Below are positions 10,815-21,256 of a DNA stretch of 64,000 nt, one piece after another. Under the pieces are notes generated by a model that worked only from the letters and a program-made list of their open reading frames with translations, ran no database searches and was not told where the DNA came from. Source of the DNA: Heterohyrax brucei (lineage: Eukaryota > Chordata > Mammalia > Hyracoidea > Procaviidae); assembly GCA_028571685.1 (NCBI GenBank), contig CM053143.1, positions 155,986,329 to 156,050,328 on the forward strand, written 5' to 3'. The position numbers and the translations under genes were made by a program. The first letter of the stretch is position 1, and every line of letters begins with the position of its first letter.

Positions 10815-10820
10815 ATGCAT

Positions 10821-11844
10821 GTAGTCTCTGTCACTGTTCTCATCTTCAACAAGAAAAATTAAATGGTGGGAGAGGAGGAACTGGTTGAAGGGAGAGAATT
10901 ATGTTTCACAGAGAGGGCAAGATGGCAAGAAAGATGTAATCAATGAAAAGCAGCCAGAGAGTTATTTTACATTGTGTCTAAATAGTTGTAATGACTCAGA
11001 ATTCTTTCTTTTGGTCTGGAATGTGGAGAGAGAAAGGACTAGTGCACTGTGTTTTTCTATTTGCCCCTCTCCTTGATACTCATTGGTTAACACGTATCAT
11101 TCAATAGACTCCACAGTTTCTGAGGCTATCAATGTCTATTCTATTTGCTACTTTCTCTTAAGCCTGAACTCTCTATCCTTCCAAGTTCTAAGAGTATAAC
11201 AAATAAGCAAGAGTCACCTGCAAGTCACTGTCACCTAACACGTTGTAAGTTCAAGAGATCAGATGAAAAGCAGCAGCACACCCCTGGTGAAGGGAACGAA
11301 AAGGGCAGGTGGAAGAAATGATTCATATCCAGAGGTTGCTGGGAAATCAAGTGACGGCACATTTGACTATGTTAATAAATTCCAAAATATATGATGACTC
11401 AAAGAGAAGTTTTTTTTTCTCCTTTTCATTTCAAACAGGTATTAGTAATATGTTGATACTACTCCAACCAGCGACAGAGACTTTTTGCCTCCAGTGTTAT
11501 GCTTGTTTGCTTCAATCTTGAAGGGTAAAGAACTTGAAGCATCACCCATGGGAAGTTTTGTAGGTCAGATCGAGAAGTAGAGCACACTGCTTCCGCCCAT
11601 ACTCCGTTGGCAAGAATTGAATCTCATGGCCACACGGAACTGCAAGGGAGATTGGGAAATGTAGCCAAGCTATGTATCCCGGAAAAAGAGGAAGTAGATC
11701 TGGTCACCTGTTAGCCACTTTCTGCTACAGACTTCCTGGGAAAAATACTAATAAAAAAATCATGCTTTAAAATGCTAACTGTCTCTTCAAGCAATATTCT
11801 GCCTTTTAAAAATAGTATGTAAAATAAAAATGTATTCCGTACTC
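10821..11844. other. unassigned non-coding stretch
   Basis: No gene or repeat recognised. Frames of 63-70 codons at 10885-11076 and 11309-11521 carry no recognisable feature and lie amid stop-rich sequence. Confidence 0.45.
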
Positions 11845-12197
11845 ATTATTGTTAGTTGCCGCTGAGTCAGCTCCAACTCGTGGTGAGTCACGTATAACAG
11901 CAGGAAGCATTGCCTGGTCCTGTGCCATCCTCCTGATCGTCGGTATGTTTGAGTCCCTGGTTGTGGCTGTTGTGTCAGTTGACTTCACTGTGGGTTTCCC
12001 TTTACTTTACCAAATATAATTTTCTTTTTCAGCAATTGGTCTTCATCGATGACATGTCCAAAGCAAGAGAGGTGGTATCAACCTTGCTTCAAAGTGACAT
12101 TTTGCTTGTATCTGTTAGAAGACACTGATTTGTTCAATCTACTGTCAGTCTACGAAATGTTCAATGTTTTTCGCCAGCACTGTGATTCAAATTGAGC
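11845..12197 (-). mobile_element. RTE LINE 3' UTR fragment, minus strand
   Basis: Antisense RTE 3' end: 'ttattgttagttgccgctgagtcagctccaactcgtgg', 'gcctggtcctgtgccatcctcc', 'catcgatgacatgtccaaagcaag', 'ttgttcaatctactgtcagtc', 'cgccagcactgtgattcaaattg'. Diverged and 5' truncated. Confidence 0.85.
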
Positions 12198-13612
12198 ATT
12201 TTTTTCTGTCTTTGCATCATACATTATAAACTCAAAGTAATTATCTCTCCCAGTTTTTTAAAACACAAATGTTTCTAAACTAGAAATTGCTTACATGTCA
12301 GAAATCATGATGGAAGTCAATGGAATAATACTATTGTCTATATATGTTATCATATTAATAAATTACATATCTACTGAAAAACTGTAATCCTAATTGATGG
12401 GTAGACTGTAGTTTTGTATCACATAGGCTTAATTAATATGATAAGGTGATGATTAATATGAGTAATATGATAACATGATTAAATTAATATGATAAGGTGA
12501 TATCCAATGTCTAGGAATAGCTATAGAAGAAAACCCATCATTTCAGTCATGCATTGTCTGGTAGAACGTATCTAGGCTTCCCAGGACACAATCAACAACA
12601 AAATAATAATAATTTTTTTGAGATCTTACTATGTGCCAGGCATCCTCTCCGGTCATCCCAAGAACTTGATTCTATTGCAAACATATAATTAGAATATAAT
12701 GACCCATGTATCACATGAAGATATGTAGGAACAACAGCTTAAGTAACACGTTCAATGCAAAAGTACACTGGGTTTTAAGGAATGAAGGTGTATTCAATAC
12801 AGCATTGTTTCAGACAATCTTACCAATTATAGAGAAGAAACCACAAACACACTCACTATTTATTTTGCATTTCTAAGTTAATTAGCCAGGGATGCAAAAA
12901 AAAAAAAAAAAAAATTATTGGAAGTTAGATGACCACTCAGAGAAGGAACAAATGGTGGGATAGCATAGCTTTCCTGGGCCCACGAATCTCCAGTGGGGTA
13001 CACAGTGCCAGTGACACTGCATGAGTAGGGGAGGGGACCTTTGTGGGTAATCCGTTTTTTTGCTGTGTCCCAGACCTTTTATCATCATGACACCTATTAG
13101 CATTCAGAAAAAACCTGACACCCTTAACCAACTGTGTTATGCACACGAAGACCTTTTTGGCTTTTGTTTTCTGTATAGATAAACAAGGTTATTCCTTACA
13201 GAAATCTCATTTTCCTATAGCCAATCTCCTGAGTTGTATTTAATATCTTTTTTTTTTTTTTTTTTGGTGGTTTCTGACGCTGAGAATTGCAGTTTATGTT
13301 TGAACCTAGATGGTATGGTCAAAAATCAACCCTGCAGCCACTATGGGCCATACTTTTATGTTGTTGATAATTTGCCATCCATAATAACTCAAGCTTGTAC
13401 ATGACTTTTTGTAGTCACTTTATATTGTTTATTCATTTTGAATGTCATCATGAATCATCATTGTTATTCTGTATTTCAGTTGTTTCCAATATTTGAGCTC
13501 ATTAGATTTTGTCGCAACACAACTCCAATTACTCCTTAGGCTCTGGTTGCCACCATATGGTCAATGGGAGTCCACTGGATCTGGAAATAATTCTTTAACT
13601 TAGCCATAGATA
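12198..13612. other. mostly unassigned; weak MIR-like patch and homopolymers
   Basis: Contains 'gagatcttactatgtgccaggc' at about 12620 (MIR/L2-like), a run of A at 12896-12914 and a run of T at 13248-13265. Frames at 12915-13146 lie next to the A run. No gene is supported. Confidence 0.45.
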
Positions 13613-13615
13613 ACT

Positions 13616-13800
13616 GCAGAAGTATCTTTATTTTCTTGCATTACAAAAATGTCACAGATTAACCTTGAGTTTTTCTGACCCAAATAAAGTCAGCTGCTCT
13701 CTGAGAGGTCCTAATTCTTCTCAGAAAGAATGATAAAAAGTTCATACATATTATGAATTCACAATATGTATGAACTTTTTATCATCTAAGATACTTCTGC
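13616..13800. repeat. long inverted repeat with 22-bp perfect stem
   Basis: Bases 13731-13752 are the exact reverse complement of 13763-13784, leaving a 10-base loop that includes an EcoRI-like palindrome 'gaattc'. An outer 13-base pair of arms, 13616-13628 ('gcagaagtatctt') and 13788-13800 ('aagatacttctgc'), is also perfectly complementary. About 100 bases separate the two left-hand pieces but only 3 bases the right-hand ones. Confidence 0.85.
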
Positions 13801-13836
13801 CTTTACTAGTTTTTTTTTGGCACTGCTTTAATATGA

Positions 13837-13915
13837 ACATGGAACTGTGGCGGTACAGTGGTTATGTTTCTCCTCTATGGCCCAGTGAAACTCTATGCCC
13901 CGAGGGGTCTTGAGG
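13837..13915 (+). mobile_element. possible decayed AfroSINE
   Basis: 'gaactgtggcggtacagtggttatg' followed by 'ccagtgaaactctatgcccc' resembles the AfroSINE start ('ggtggcgtagtggttaag') and body. No tail is recognised. Confidence 0.35.
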
Positions 13916-14257
13916 AAGTGACCATCTGCACCCCTTGAAATACACATACACAGGAAAAATGCTGTCTGGGCAGATGCTGTAGGCAACAAGGCGTTTTTGT
14001 CAGGCAGACAATGAAAATACTTGTAGCATCCTATGACTGTGATTATCAGAGTGTGATTACTATACTTAGTAATTTTCCTATGTTTGCCCTTGAAATGATT
14101 AGTTTGGTTTCTCTTTTAACTCTCTAAGAATAACTGTATAACAAAACCAACCTAGGACTACCTAGTTCCATTTTTCAATGGACTACGTAGTCCCCTAGTT
14201 GCAAATATTTTAAACCGTTAATAAACCTTTCTGTTTTAAGCTGGAAAAAAAAAAAAA

Positions 14258-14390
14258 AAGAGCTAAGGCTGCTAACCAAAAGTTTGGCAATTTGAATCCA
14301 CCAGCTGCTTGTGGAAATCCTATAGATCAGTTCTACTTTGTTGTGTAGGGTTGCTATGAGTTTGAATGCACTCGATGGCAAGAGAGTAGG
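14258..14390 (+). mobile_element. AfroSINE, plus strand, 5' truncated
   Basis: After an A run at 14244-14258 it reads 'taaggctgctaaccaaaagtttggcaatttg', 'aatccaccagctgct', 'cagttctactttgttgtgtagggttgctatgag', and tail 'gcactcgatggcaagag'. Confidence 0.8.
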
Positions 14391-14399
14391 ATGGACTAC

Positions 14400-14495
14400 T
14401 AGATTAATAAATCCTCATATTAAACTACAACAAAAATCCTAGATAGCAATGGATTTGATTTTATTGGGGGTTTAATATGAGGATTTATTAATCTA
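14400..14495. repeat. 26-bp perfect inverted repeat, 44-base loop
   Basis: Bases 14400-14425 are the exact reverse complement of 14470-14495. The loop adds partial pairing ('aaaatcc' with 'ggattt'), so an extended, nearly 95-nucleotide hairpin could form. It sits immediately 3' of an AfroSINE. Confidence 0.85.
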
Positions 14496-14565
14496 AGAGT
14501 CCTTCCTACCCTCTTTCCACTTTTTCCTTAAACTGTTTTTTTGTTAGTTTGTTTTTCCCTAAGAG

Positions 14566-14755
14566 GCAACATGACACAGTAGTTGAGTATACTCTAAAGT
14601 CTGTCTGCCTGAATTTGTTTTCTAGCTCCACTGCATTCAATATGTGTGACACTTGGCAAGTTACTTAACTTCTCCGTGCTTCAGTTTTACCTCTCTGTAC
14701 AATATCTGATACAGTTGTTATCTTAGTGCATGTAAACCTCTTACAATAATGTCTG
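14566..14755 (+). repeat. MIR SINE, plus strand
   Basis: Near-complete MIR order: 'gacacagtagttgagtat', 'agtctgtctgcctgaattt', 'gtgtgacacttggcaagttacttaac', 'ctccgtgcttcagttttacc'. Diverged, as expected for this old family. Confidence 0.8.
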
Positions 14756-14756
14756 T

Positions 14757-14905
14757 TAACCCAGTGCCCACTGCTGTCAATTCTGACTCATAGCGACCCT
14801 ATGGGACAGAGTAGAACTGCTCTATAGAGTTTCAAAGGAGTGCTTGACAGATTCAAACTGCTAACCTTTTGGTTAACAAGTGTAGTGCTTAACCAATGTC
14901 TGGCC
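14757..14905 (-). mobile_element. AfroSINE, minus strand
   Basis: Antisense: 'cactgctgtcaattctgactcatagcgaccct', 'gggacagagtagaact', 'aaaggagtgcttgacagattcaaactgctaac', and 'gtagtgcttaacca'. It abuts the preceding MIR and a second tail-only fragment. Confidence 0.9.
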
Positions 14906-14962
14906 AGCCAAGCCAAGTGCCGTTGAGTTGGAGCTGACTCATGGCAACCCTAGCAGTAACTG
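14906..14962 (-). mobile_element. tail-only AfroSINE/RTE fragment, minus strand
   Basis: Reads 'caagccaagtgccgttgagttggagctgactcatggcaacccta', the final ~45 bases shared by AfroSINE and RTE 3' ends, with no SINE body. It probably represents a severely 5'-truncated insertion, or the tail of the adjacent copy duplicated. Confidence 0.7.
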
Positions 14963-14971
14963 CTAAATAAA

Positions 14972-15000
14972 CATTAAAACAAACAAACAAACAAACAAAA
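14972..15000 (+). repeat. (CAAA)n simple repeat
   Basis: Run of 'acaaacaaacaaacaaa' directly before an AfroSINE. Confidence 0.9.
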
Positions 15001-15002
15001 CA

Positions 15003-15195
15003 TAGAAGCTCTAGTGGCACAGTCATTAAAGCCATAGACTACTATCTGAAAAGCTGGTGGTTCAAAACCATGAGTGGCTCCTTGGAAGAAATATGTGGCA
15101 GTCTGTGGCAGTCTCCCTCTGTAAAGATTTACATCCTCTGAAATCCTACTGGGGTACCAAGAGTCAGAATCAATTTGATGGTGCTGGGTCATTAT
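15003..15195 (+). mobile_element. AfroSINE long variant, plus strand
   Basis: 'gctctagtggcacagtcattaaag', 'ctgaaaagctggtggttcaaaac', variant middle 'gcagtctccctctgtaaagattt', and tail 'agtcagaatcaatttgatggtg'. Frames on both strands at 14974-15293 pass through it and are not genes. Confidence 0.8.
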
Positions 15196-15769
15196 TAATT
15201 GTAGAGCTACATGCTTTGTATTGTCGTCCAAGCCATGGACCCAAATTGAAATATTGTCTCAAGCTTGAAAATTTCATTTTATTTTTATGCTGATACCCTT
15301 GGCTCAAGCCTCATGGAATTGACTCAGATATGTACTGACCTGGAAATTCTTCCTTGCAGCATGAGAACATGAGAAACAGTTTTTAATTCTTGTGTAATCC
15401 AGATATCGGGATTCCACGGAGTTTGAAGTGACCCACCCAAGGTACCTCCCTGAAGTGATCTTTGAAGACTGAGCTTTGAGAAAGTTGGTTTCTTAAAAGC
15501 CACCTTTAAGTCAAACAGTCCAGCCTTGGGTGTAGTACTCTTTTATATAATTAATCGGTGTACAGTTAGTTTTGACAGATACTTCACAGCTCAGACCAGA
15601 AGCTCTATCTTATGGTCAATCAGTAATTAATTGCTCTTCAGGACAGTGATGTATAGAATCCTGCATGAACACAATTGTTTTATCAAATCTATCCCTGCCC
15701 CTTTTCCATGGTGATGAATAATTACTAGCAATAAAATGGAGTATAAAAATCTATGAGAGATCTTTCATT
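15196..15769. other. unassigned non-coding stretch
   Basis: Nothing recognised. Confidence 0.4.
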
Positions 15770-16030
15770 TTTAGAAAATTTTTTTGGAGGTATATCATTG
15801 TATAATTAAATTTTGTAAATGTAATTTTTTATGTAATGGTGTAATATATATATTAAAAATATGATAGGTCCTTTTAAATAAATATGTCATCATTTCTATT
15901 GACTGCATATTAGTCTTCTATAAGGACGACCCTTAATTTAACCAATTTCTTGCTGATAGGTATGCAGGTTATTTATGATTGCTTTTTCATAAACCACTAT
16001 ATAATTTTTACTGCTGAAACTTATCCAACC
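15770..16030 (-). mobile_element. old L1 ORF2 3' fragment, minus strand
   Basis: 'gcatattagtcttctataagg', 'cttaatttaaccaatttcttgctgatagg', 'gcaggttatttatgattgc' follows the antisense of the L1 ORF2 C-terminal segment that normally reads 'tattccattgtatg...tttatccattc...ttgatggacatt'. Highly diverged. Confidence 0.5.
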
Positions 16031-16044
16031 ATCATTTAAGAAAA

Positions 16045-16520
16045 TATTTTATTGTGCTTTAAGTGAAACTTTACAATCCAAGTTAATTTTCCCTATAAAT
16101 CTCTGCACACATACTGCTATGCAACTCTAGCTACTCTCCCCACTCTGACAGAACACCTCCCCTTCTTTCCACCCTGTATGTTCCATATTCATTCAAACAA
16201 CTTCTGTCTCCTCCCTCCACTCTCTCATATTGCCTCTGGACAATAGCTGCTGAGACAGCCTCATGTTTATATTCAAGCCAAGAAGTACATTCTTCACTAA
16301 GCCAAGTGCCAAGTGCCGTCGAGTCGGATCTACTAGCATCACTTTATATCTTATAGTTCAGTCCACTCTTTGTCTGAAGAGTTAGTTTCAGTCCTAGTTT
16401 TAGCTATGGGCTAGCAGTGAATCTAGGGGCCGTGTTCTCAGGGGAACTCCCATGACCTTCTTTGGAACACGTTTGACTCTAGTTGTAAATGTTGCGATAT
16501 TTGCAGATCAGGTAGAGTCA
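16045..16520 (-). mobile_element. L1 3' UTR, minus strand
   Basis: 'ttattgtgctttaagtgaaactttacaatcc', 'tctccccactctgacagaacacctcccc', 'gttccatattcattcaaacaacttctgtc', 'gcctctggacaatagctgc'. It shares this text with 60620-61110, defining a second L1 3' UTR type in the window, distinct from 7583-8010. A tail-only SINE fragment interrupts it at about 16300-16340. Confidence 0.75.
16300..16340 (-). mobile_element. tail-only AfroSINE/RTE fragment in L1
   Basis: 'aagccaagtgccaagtgccgtcgagtcggatct' is the conserved AfroSINE/RTE 3' tip with a duplicated 'aagtgcc'. The L1 3' UTR resumes after it at 'actttatatcttatag'. Confidence 0.65.
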
Positions 16521-16675
16521 CTATAGAAATTGACAACGGGTTTAGTTTGGTTTGTTTCTTATATTAAATCAACCTTAATCAGTTTCTGTTATTGCTTACT
16601 ATGATTTTTGTTTTAACACTATTAAAGAAAAAAGATCCTTCCAACAGGGCACTAAAGTTGCACATAGTAGAATCC

Positions 16676-16857
16676 TAGCCCCAAACCAAAACCAAACCCC
16701 TTGCCACAGAGTCGATTCTGGCTCATCGCAACAGTGGAGGACAGAGTAGTACTGCTCCACAGAGTTTCTAAGGAGTGCCTGGTGAATTCAAACTGTAGAC
16801 TTCTTCTTGGTTAGCAGACATTGCACTTAACCTCGATGTCACCAGGGATTCTGGTAG
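16676..16857 (-). mobile_element. AfroSINE, minus strand, full length
   Basis: A-rich tail 'ccccaaaccaaaaccaaacc', then 'ttgccacagagtcgattctggctcatcgc', 'ggacagagtagtactgctcc', 'aaggagtgcctggtgaattc', ending 'ccagggattctgg'. Confidence 0.92.
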
Positions 16858-17208
16858 AATCCAAGGATTCTTACATAAATGTTAACAACGAAAGCAGAAC
16901 CAAGACAAATATAATCTTTTAGATTTTTTAAGTTACTTTTAATCCATTATTTGTTTGGCCATTCAATCATTATTCTTCTATTCCAGATACACTTTGTTAT
17001 TGATCTCCGAATGTTTAATAACTGTAAGTAGAATTACAACCATACTTCATTACTTCTATAATTTTCTAATGCAATTTTCCAAAAATACTTATAAATGTAA
17101 AAAAATGCAACATAATTAATAGAAAGAATCATTAGAAACTTGAAAATCTCACTTCAAAAACTTATGAGGAGCTATGTCCATCAGTTCGTAAAGTTTGCTA
17201 CGTCCTTG
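16858..17208. other. unassigned non-coding stretch
   Basis: AT-rich; nothing recognised. Confidence 0.4.
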
Positions 17209-17290
17209 GTATCTTAGTTTCTTAGTGTTGCTGTAACAGAAATGCTACAAGCGGTGGCTTGAAAGAACAAAAATTTAGTTTTGCACTGTT
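17209..17290 (-). mobile_element. MaLR-like LTR fragment, minus strand
   Basis: 'tatcttagtttcttagtgttgctgtaacagaaatgctac' and 'gtggcttgaaagaac' match the outer edge seen in the MLT1-like LTR at 5559-5951 and the LTR at 45626. Only the first ~80 bases remain. Confidence 0.5.
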
Positions 17291-17545
17291 TAGGGTGCTC
17301 CAAGTTTTAATTTAAAGTGTAGCACTAAGTTTTTATTTGTTCATTTCAGATTGTATTAGTTGCAATCCTTGGATTACTTGGGTTTGATGATTCTTAGTCA
17401 TCTATTATCATAACATAGCCTCTATGTTCCCTGTTTTGTTTCTTTGCTTCTTTCTTATTTTTTTTTAATTTAATATGACTAAGTGAAACCAATTTGCTCC
17501 TTCTAGAACTCAAAAGTGAATAGGCTTAAGATACACTTCAAAAAT

Positions 17546-18012
17546 GTTGTTGTTGTTAGGTGCCATCTACTCAATTCTGACTCATAGTGACCCTAGTTAT
17601 GTACAACAGAATGAAACACTGCCCAGTTTGGTACCAATCTCACAATTGTTTTGCTTGAGTCTATTCTCAAAGTAATCGTGTCAATCTATCTTGCTGAAGG
17701 ACTTCCTAATGTTTGGTGAAGTCTCTCCATCCTTGCTTCCAGGTACATTCTGGCTATGTTTCTTCCAACACAGATTTATTCTTCTTGGTATATAGTATAT
17801 TCAGGGTATAGTCAATATTCTTCACCAGTATCATAACTGAAACATGCCAGTTCTTCTTTGATCTTTCTTTCTCACTGTCCAGCTTTCTCACACATATAAA
17901 CCTATTGAAAACCATTCCTAAAGTGACATATTTGCTTTTTCACACTTTAAAGAGGTCTTTTGCAGCAAATTTGCCTAGTGTAGTTCATCAGTTTACTGAC
18001 TGCTGCTTTCTT
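17546..18012 (-). mobile_element. RTE LINE 3' fragment, minus strand
   Basis: Starts with the CAA repeat in antisense 'gttgttgttgttaggtgcc', then 'attctgactcatagtgaccc', 'acaacagaatgaaacactgccc', 'ttgctgaaggacttcc', 'cactgtccagctttctcac', 'ctttaaagaggtcttttgcagc', 'ctgactgctgctttc'. The 3' UTR and the last part of the reverse-transcriptase frame are present; 5' truncated. Confidence 0.88.
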
Positions 18013-18529
18013 TCTTAATTTAACCATCATAATTTTCCCTATGCAAAATTTATGGATCACAAAAATTAGCCTTTTCATTTTTTTCCAATGTATCTATGTT
18101 TCTCTTCCTCTGTTTATTTGTCCACACTGGTCTCCCATCAGAAAGTCCCCCATTTCTACTTGAAGAGCTGATCCATGTAAACCAAGGGCCTCAAAAATGC
18201 CATTGTTCTTCCCAACTAGCAATGGTCTTCCTTTACTCTTATCTAGAACATGTAGGGTTTACCCTTTATTTTGTTTGTTACTTTTCAAATGAGATTTTCA
18301 AATCTTTGGCATTATACTGGCCACTAAATCAATTTAGTACATTATATCATACTTGGCATTCTAGATGATGAATGAGGATAAACTTTGTTTTTACTTTCTG
18401 GGAATAGCAGCATAATATAAGGGAAAGGGATGCATTGAATCAGGAACCTGATATTCAGCATCTCTCTACACTGGGTTTCTTTGGAAAAGTCACCCACTTT
18501 AAACCAGGGCTCTCAGCTCTAAAAGAACT
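18013..18529. other. unassigned interval between two RTE copies
   Basis: The 90-codon frame at 18096-18368 has no recognised motif and is not called. AT-rich. Confidence 0.4.
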
Positions 18530-19535
18530 AGATTGCACTAGGAATGGGAATTTCAGAACACTTCACTGTGCCACGAGGATCTGTATATGTATCAAGAGGC
18601 AGTCATGCAAACAGAACAAGGGGATACTGCATAGTTTAAAGTCAGGAAAGGTGTGCATCTGGGTTGTATCCTTTTCCCATTACCTTTCCAATTTGTTCAC
18701 CAAGCACATAATCCTAGAAGCTGGACTACATGAAAAAGAACAAGGCATTGGGATTGGAGGAAGAGTCATTAACAACCTGTGTAAGCAGATGACACAACTT
18801 TGCTGAAAGTGAAGATGATTTGAAACATCTACTGATGAAGATCAAAGATCACAGCCTTCAGTGTGGATTGCACCTCAACATCAAGAAAACAAAAACCCTC
18901 ACAACTGGACCAGTACGCAACATCATGATAAACACAGAAAGGATTGAGGTTGTCAAGGATTTTTATTTCTCTAGATTCCACCATCAATACCCATGGAAGC
19001 AGCAGTCAAGAAATCTAAAGACGCATTGTATTGGTAAATCTGCCACAAAGGACCTCTTTTAAGTGTTGAGGTTTAAAGATGTCATCTTGAAGACTAGGGT
19101 GTGCCTGACCCAAACCATAGTATTTCCAATCATATCACATGCATGTAAAAGCTGTACTGTTAATGAATAAGGAAGACAGAAGAAGGATTGATGCCTTTAA
19201 ATTATAGTGTTGGATAAGAGTACTGAATGTACCATGGACCACCAAAAGAACAAACAGATCTGTTCTGGAACAGGTATAGCAGTGTGCTCCTTGGAAGCAA
19301 AGATGGTGAGACTGCATCTTACATACTTTGGACATGTTGTCAGGAGGAATCGGTCCCAGGACATTATGCTAGGTAAACAGAGATTCAGTGAAAAAGAAGA
19401 CCCTCAGGGAGACACATTGATATAGTGGCTGTAACAATTGGCTTAAGCGTAAAAACAAATGTGGGCATGGCACAGGACCAAGGCAGTGCTTTGTTCCATT
19501 TTTCATAGGGCTGCTGTGAGTTGGAACCAGATCAA
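18530..19535 (+). mobile_element. RTE LINE, reverse-transcriptase half and 3' UTR, plus strand
   Basis: Follows the RTE reverse transcriptase from the palm domain onward: 'atcaagaggcagtc', 'acagaacaaggggatactgc', 'tttaaagtcaggaaaggtgtgc', 'ggattggaggaagagtcattaacaacctg'. A single-base loss at about 18780 shifts the frame just before the catalytic Asp-Asp codons. Relics show as frames at 18435-18806 (ending in a shifted frame), 18820-19062 and 19207-19425. Ends in a decayed tail 'gctgtgagttggaacc'. Confidence 0.88.
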
Positions 19536-20762
19536 ATTTGAAGGCTCTGTTTGCTGTAAAGTTGCTTTACTTGGTATTAACTTCTCTAGTCTTTGCAGAT
19601 GAAAATGCAAGTTGATTGCTCATCTATAACCATTTTTAAATTTGGAAAATATTTTGCATGCAGCATCTTACATTTGACAGGAAATTATTGTAACCACTGA
19701 GATCTATTATGCTGGAAAGATATATTTTATCATATTTGGATTCCATGCAAAAGGATTTAGCTACCAGAAGTATTAGAAGAATTCCATTATATTGTCATCT
19801 GTTCCAAAGACTGCAAAGATGCTGCCTAGAAAGGACTCATTCAGACATTTAAAATACATGTGAAATGCCTGCAGCTTTGGTGTACTGACTTTGAAATATG
19901 ACTGGAAAAAGAAATATTCATTTGTTGAATTAATTTGAGGAAGTATGAAATATGCTTTGATATTCCCAAAAGTTTGTCAGTTGTGTCCTTAAAAAGAAAG
20001 ATTAAACTTAATTTCTGACAGAATCAAATTCATTTTTATTCCTTTTCCAATTAGAATATATTTGAATTCATGTGTTCCTAAAAATCAAGGAGAAAGAAAA
20101 CTTATGTTGATTTTAATGTCTCAAGATTCTTGCCGTATTTGAATTGCTTACTTTTCTCCAAATTTAATTTAAACTGGGGAAGTCATCTTAATCATAATTA
20201 AGTAGGGGCTTAACTGTTAATGAATATAACATTGAAGGTATGTTATATAATCACCTCATTTTCACAGAAATTAACATTTTAACGTCACTTGCTCTGAAAT
20301 GAAAATATCTTTGATGAAAACAGTTATTCATGGCATAAAACATCTGGTAGAGTTGACTTAGTCAGAGATTCTCTGTGGAAACAGACACCTTTATAATCAG
20401 TGATTCTGGCAAATGGTATGATGAAACACTTGACTAAAATAAAGATTTTTAATATTCCAGAAAGATTCAGTTTTTCCAAGTTCTCTCATGGCTCCTATTG
20501 CTACAGACAGCTTAAAATTGATAGTACAGGCTGTCTCTGAGGTATAAACCTCCCAATTTATGGGCAACTCATATTCAAGGATGGGCTGCTGTAAAGCTGC
20601 TATACTAAAAATTTGAGTTAAAGAGTTCACAATAACAAACACACACCCTACTTTGTGATGTTCAAGATGAAAACAGACATTGTGCAGACTAAAGTGTTTC
20701 TTTAGTATTTTGTATGCATAGGAAAGTAAAACATACACTATATACTAAGACAAACATTTTAC
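19536..20762. other. unassigned AT-rich non-coding stretch
   Basis: About 1.2 kb with no repeat recognised by eye. The 113-codon minus frame at 20397-20738 shows no domain, no clear codon bias and no neighbouring exons; I do not call it. Unique sequence is possible. Confidence 0.45.
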
Positions 20763-21055
20763 TGCTGTTAATCGCCCTTGAGTCGGTTCCAACTCAGTGA
20801 CCATAGGTACAACAGAAGGAAACACTGCCCGGACCTGTGCCATTCTCAAACGATTGTGCTTGAGCCCTTTGTTGCAACCACTGTGTCAATCCATGTCATT
20901 GATGGTCTTCCTAATTTTCTGTGACTCTCTCTGCTTTATCAAGCATAATGTCCTTCTCTGTTGATAACATTTCCAAAGTATGTGAGACAAACTCTCACCA
21001 TCCTTGCTTCTAAGGAGCATTTTGGCTGTTTTTCTTTGTTCTTTTCGTAGTCCAT
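20763..21055 (-). mobile_element. RTE LINE 3' UTR fragment, minus strand
   Basis: 'tgctgttaatcgcccttgagtcggttccaactcag', 'ggtacaacagaaggaaacactgcccgg', 'aagcataatgtccttctctg', 'catccttgcttctaaggagc', 'cgtagtccattt'. 5' truncated within the C-terminal coding segment. Confidence 0.88.
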
Positions 21056-21192
21056 TTGACTGACCCTAAATAAAAGTTGTATGTACCTGTTATGACTTAT
21101 CTACAGATTTGTTTTAAAGATAGATTTAGGAATCAAACTTGTGACGTGCGGGCTACCTATATGGATTTTCCTTTCAATGGCATGGGACACAG

Positions 21193-21256
21193 TCTCAGGG
21201 ATATATGTGTATATCCCTGAGAATACATACATACATATATATATATGTATGTATTC
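21193..21256. repeat. two adjacent hairpins in an AT-rich microsatellite
   Basis: 21193-21205 and 21210-21222 form a perfect 13-bp stem with loop TGTG. Directly after it, 21221-21233 and 21244-21256 form another 13-bp stem around an AT-alternating centre. Both derive from ATAC/TA-type simple sequence flanked by the unique arms 'tctcaggg' and 'ccctgaga'. Confidence 0.85.

Noticed and set aside
10410..10820. 136-codon minus and 109-codon plus frames
   Set aside because: They coincide with the GC-rich solo LTR at 10490-10814, which explains the lack of stops.
13753..13762. GAATTC-containing loop as a regulatory or origin site
   Set aside because: It is merely the loop of an inverted repeat; no further motif is present.
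14972..15000. CAAA repeats as a possible CRISPR-like or satellite array
   Set aside because: Simple microsatellite without spacers, next to a SINE tail.
17546..19535. Minus- and plus-strand RTE copies as one insertion with a 5' inversion
   Set aside because: Both pieces contain 3' ends and overlap the same part of the element, so they are two insertions.
20397..20738. 113-codon minus-strand frame in apparently unique sequence
   Set aside because: No recognisable domain or neighbouring exon; length is within chance for 64 kb read in six frames.
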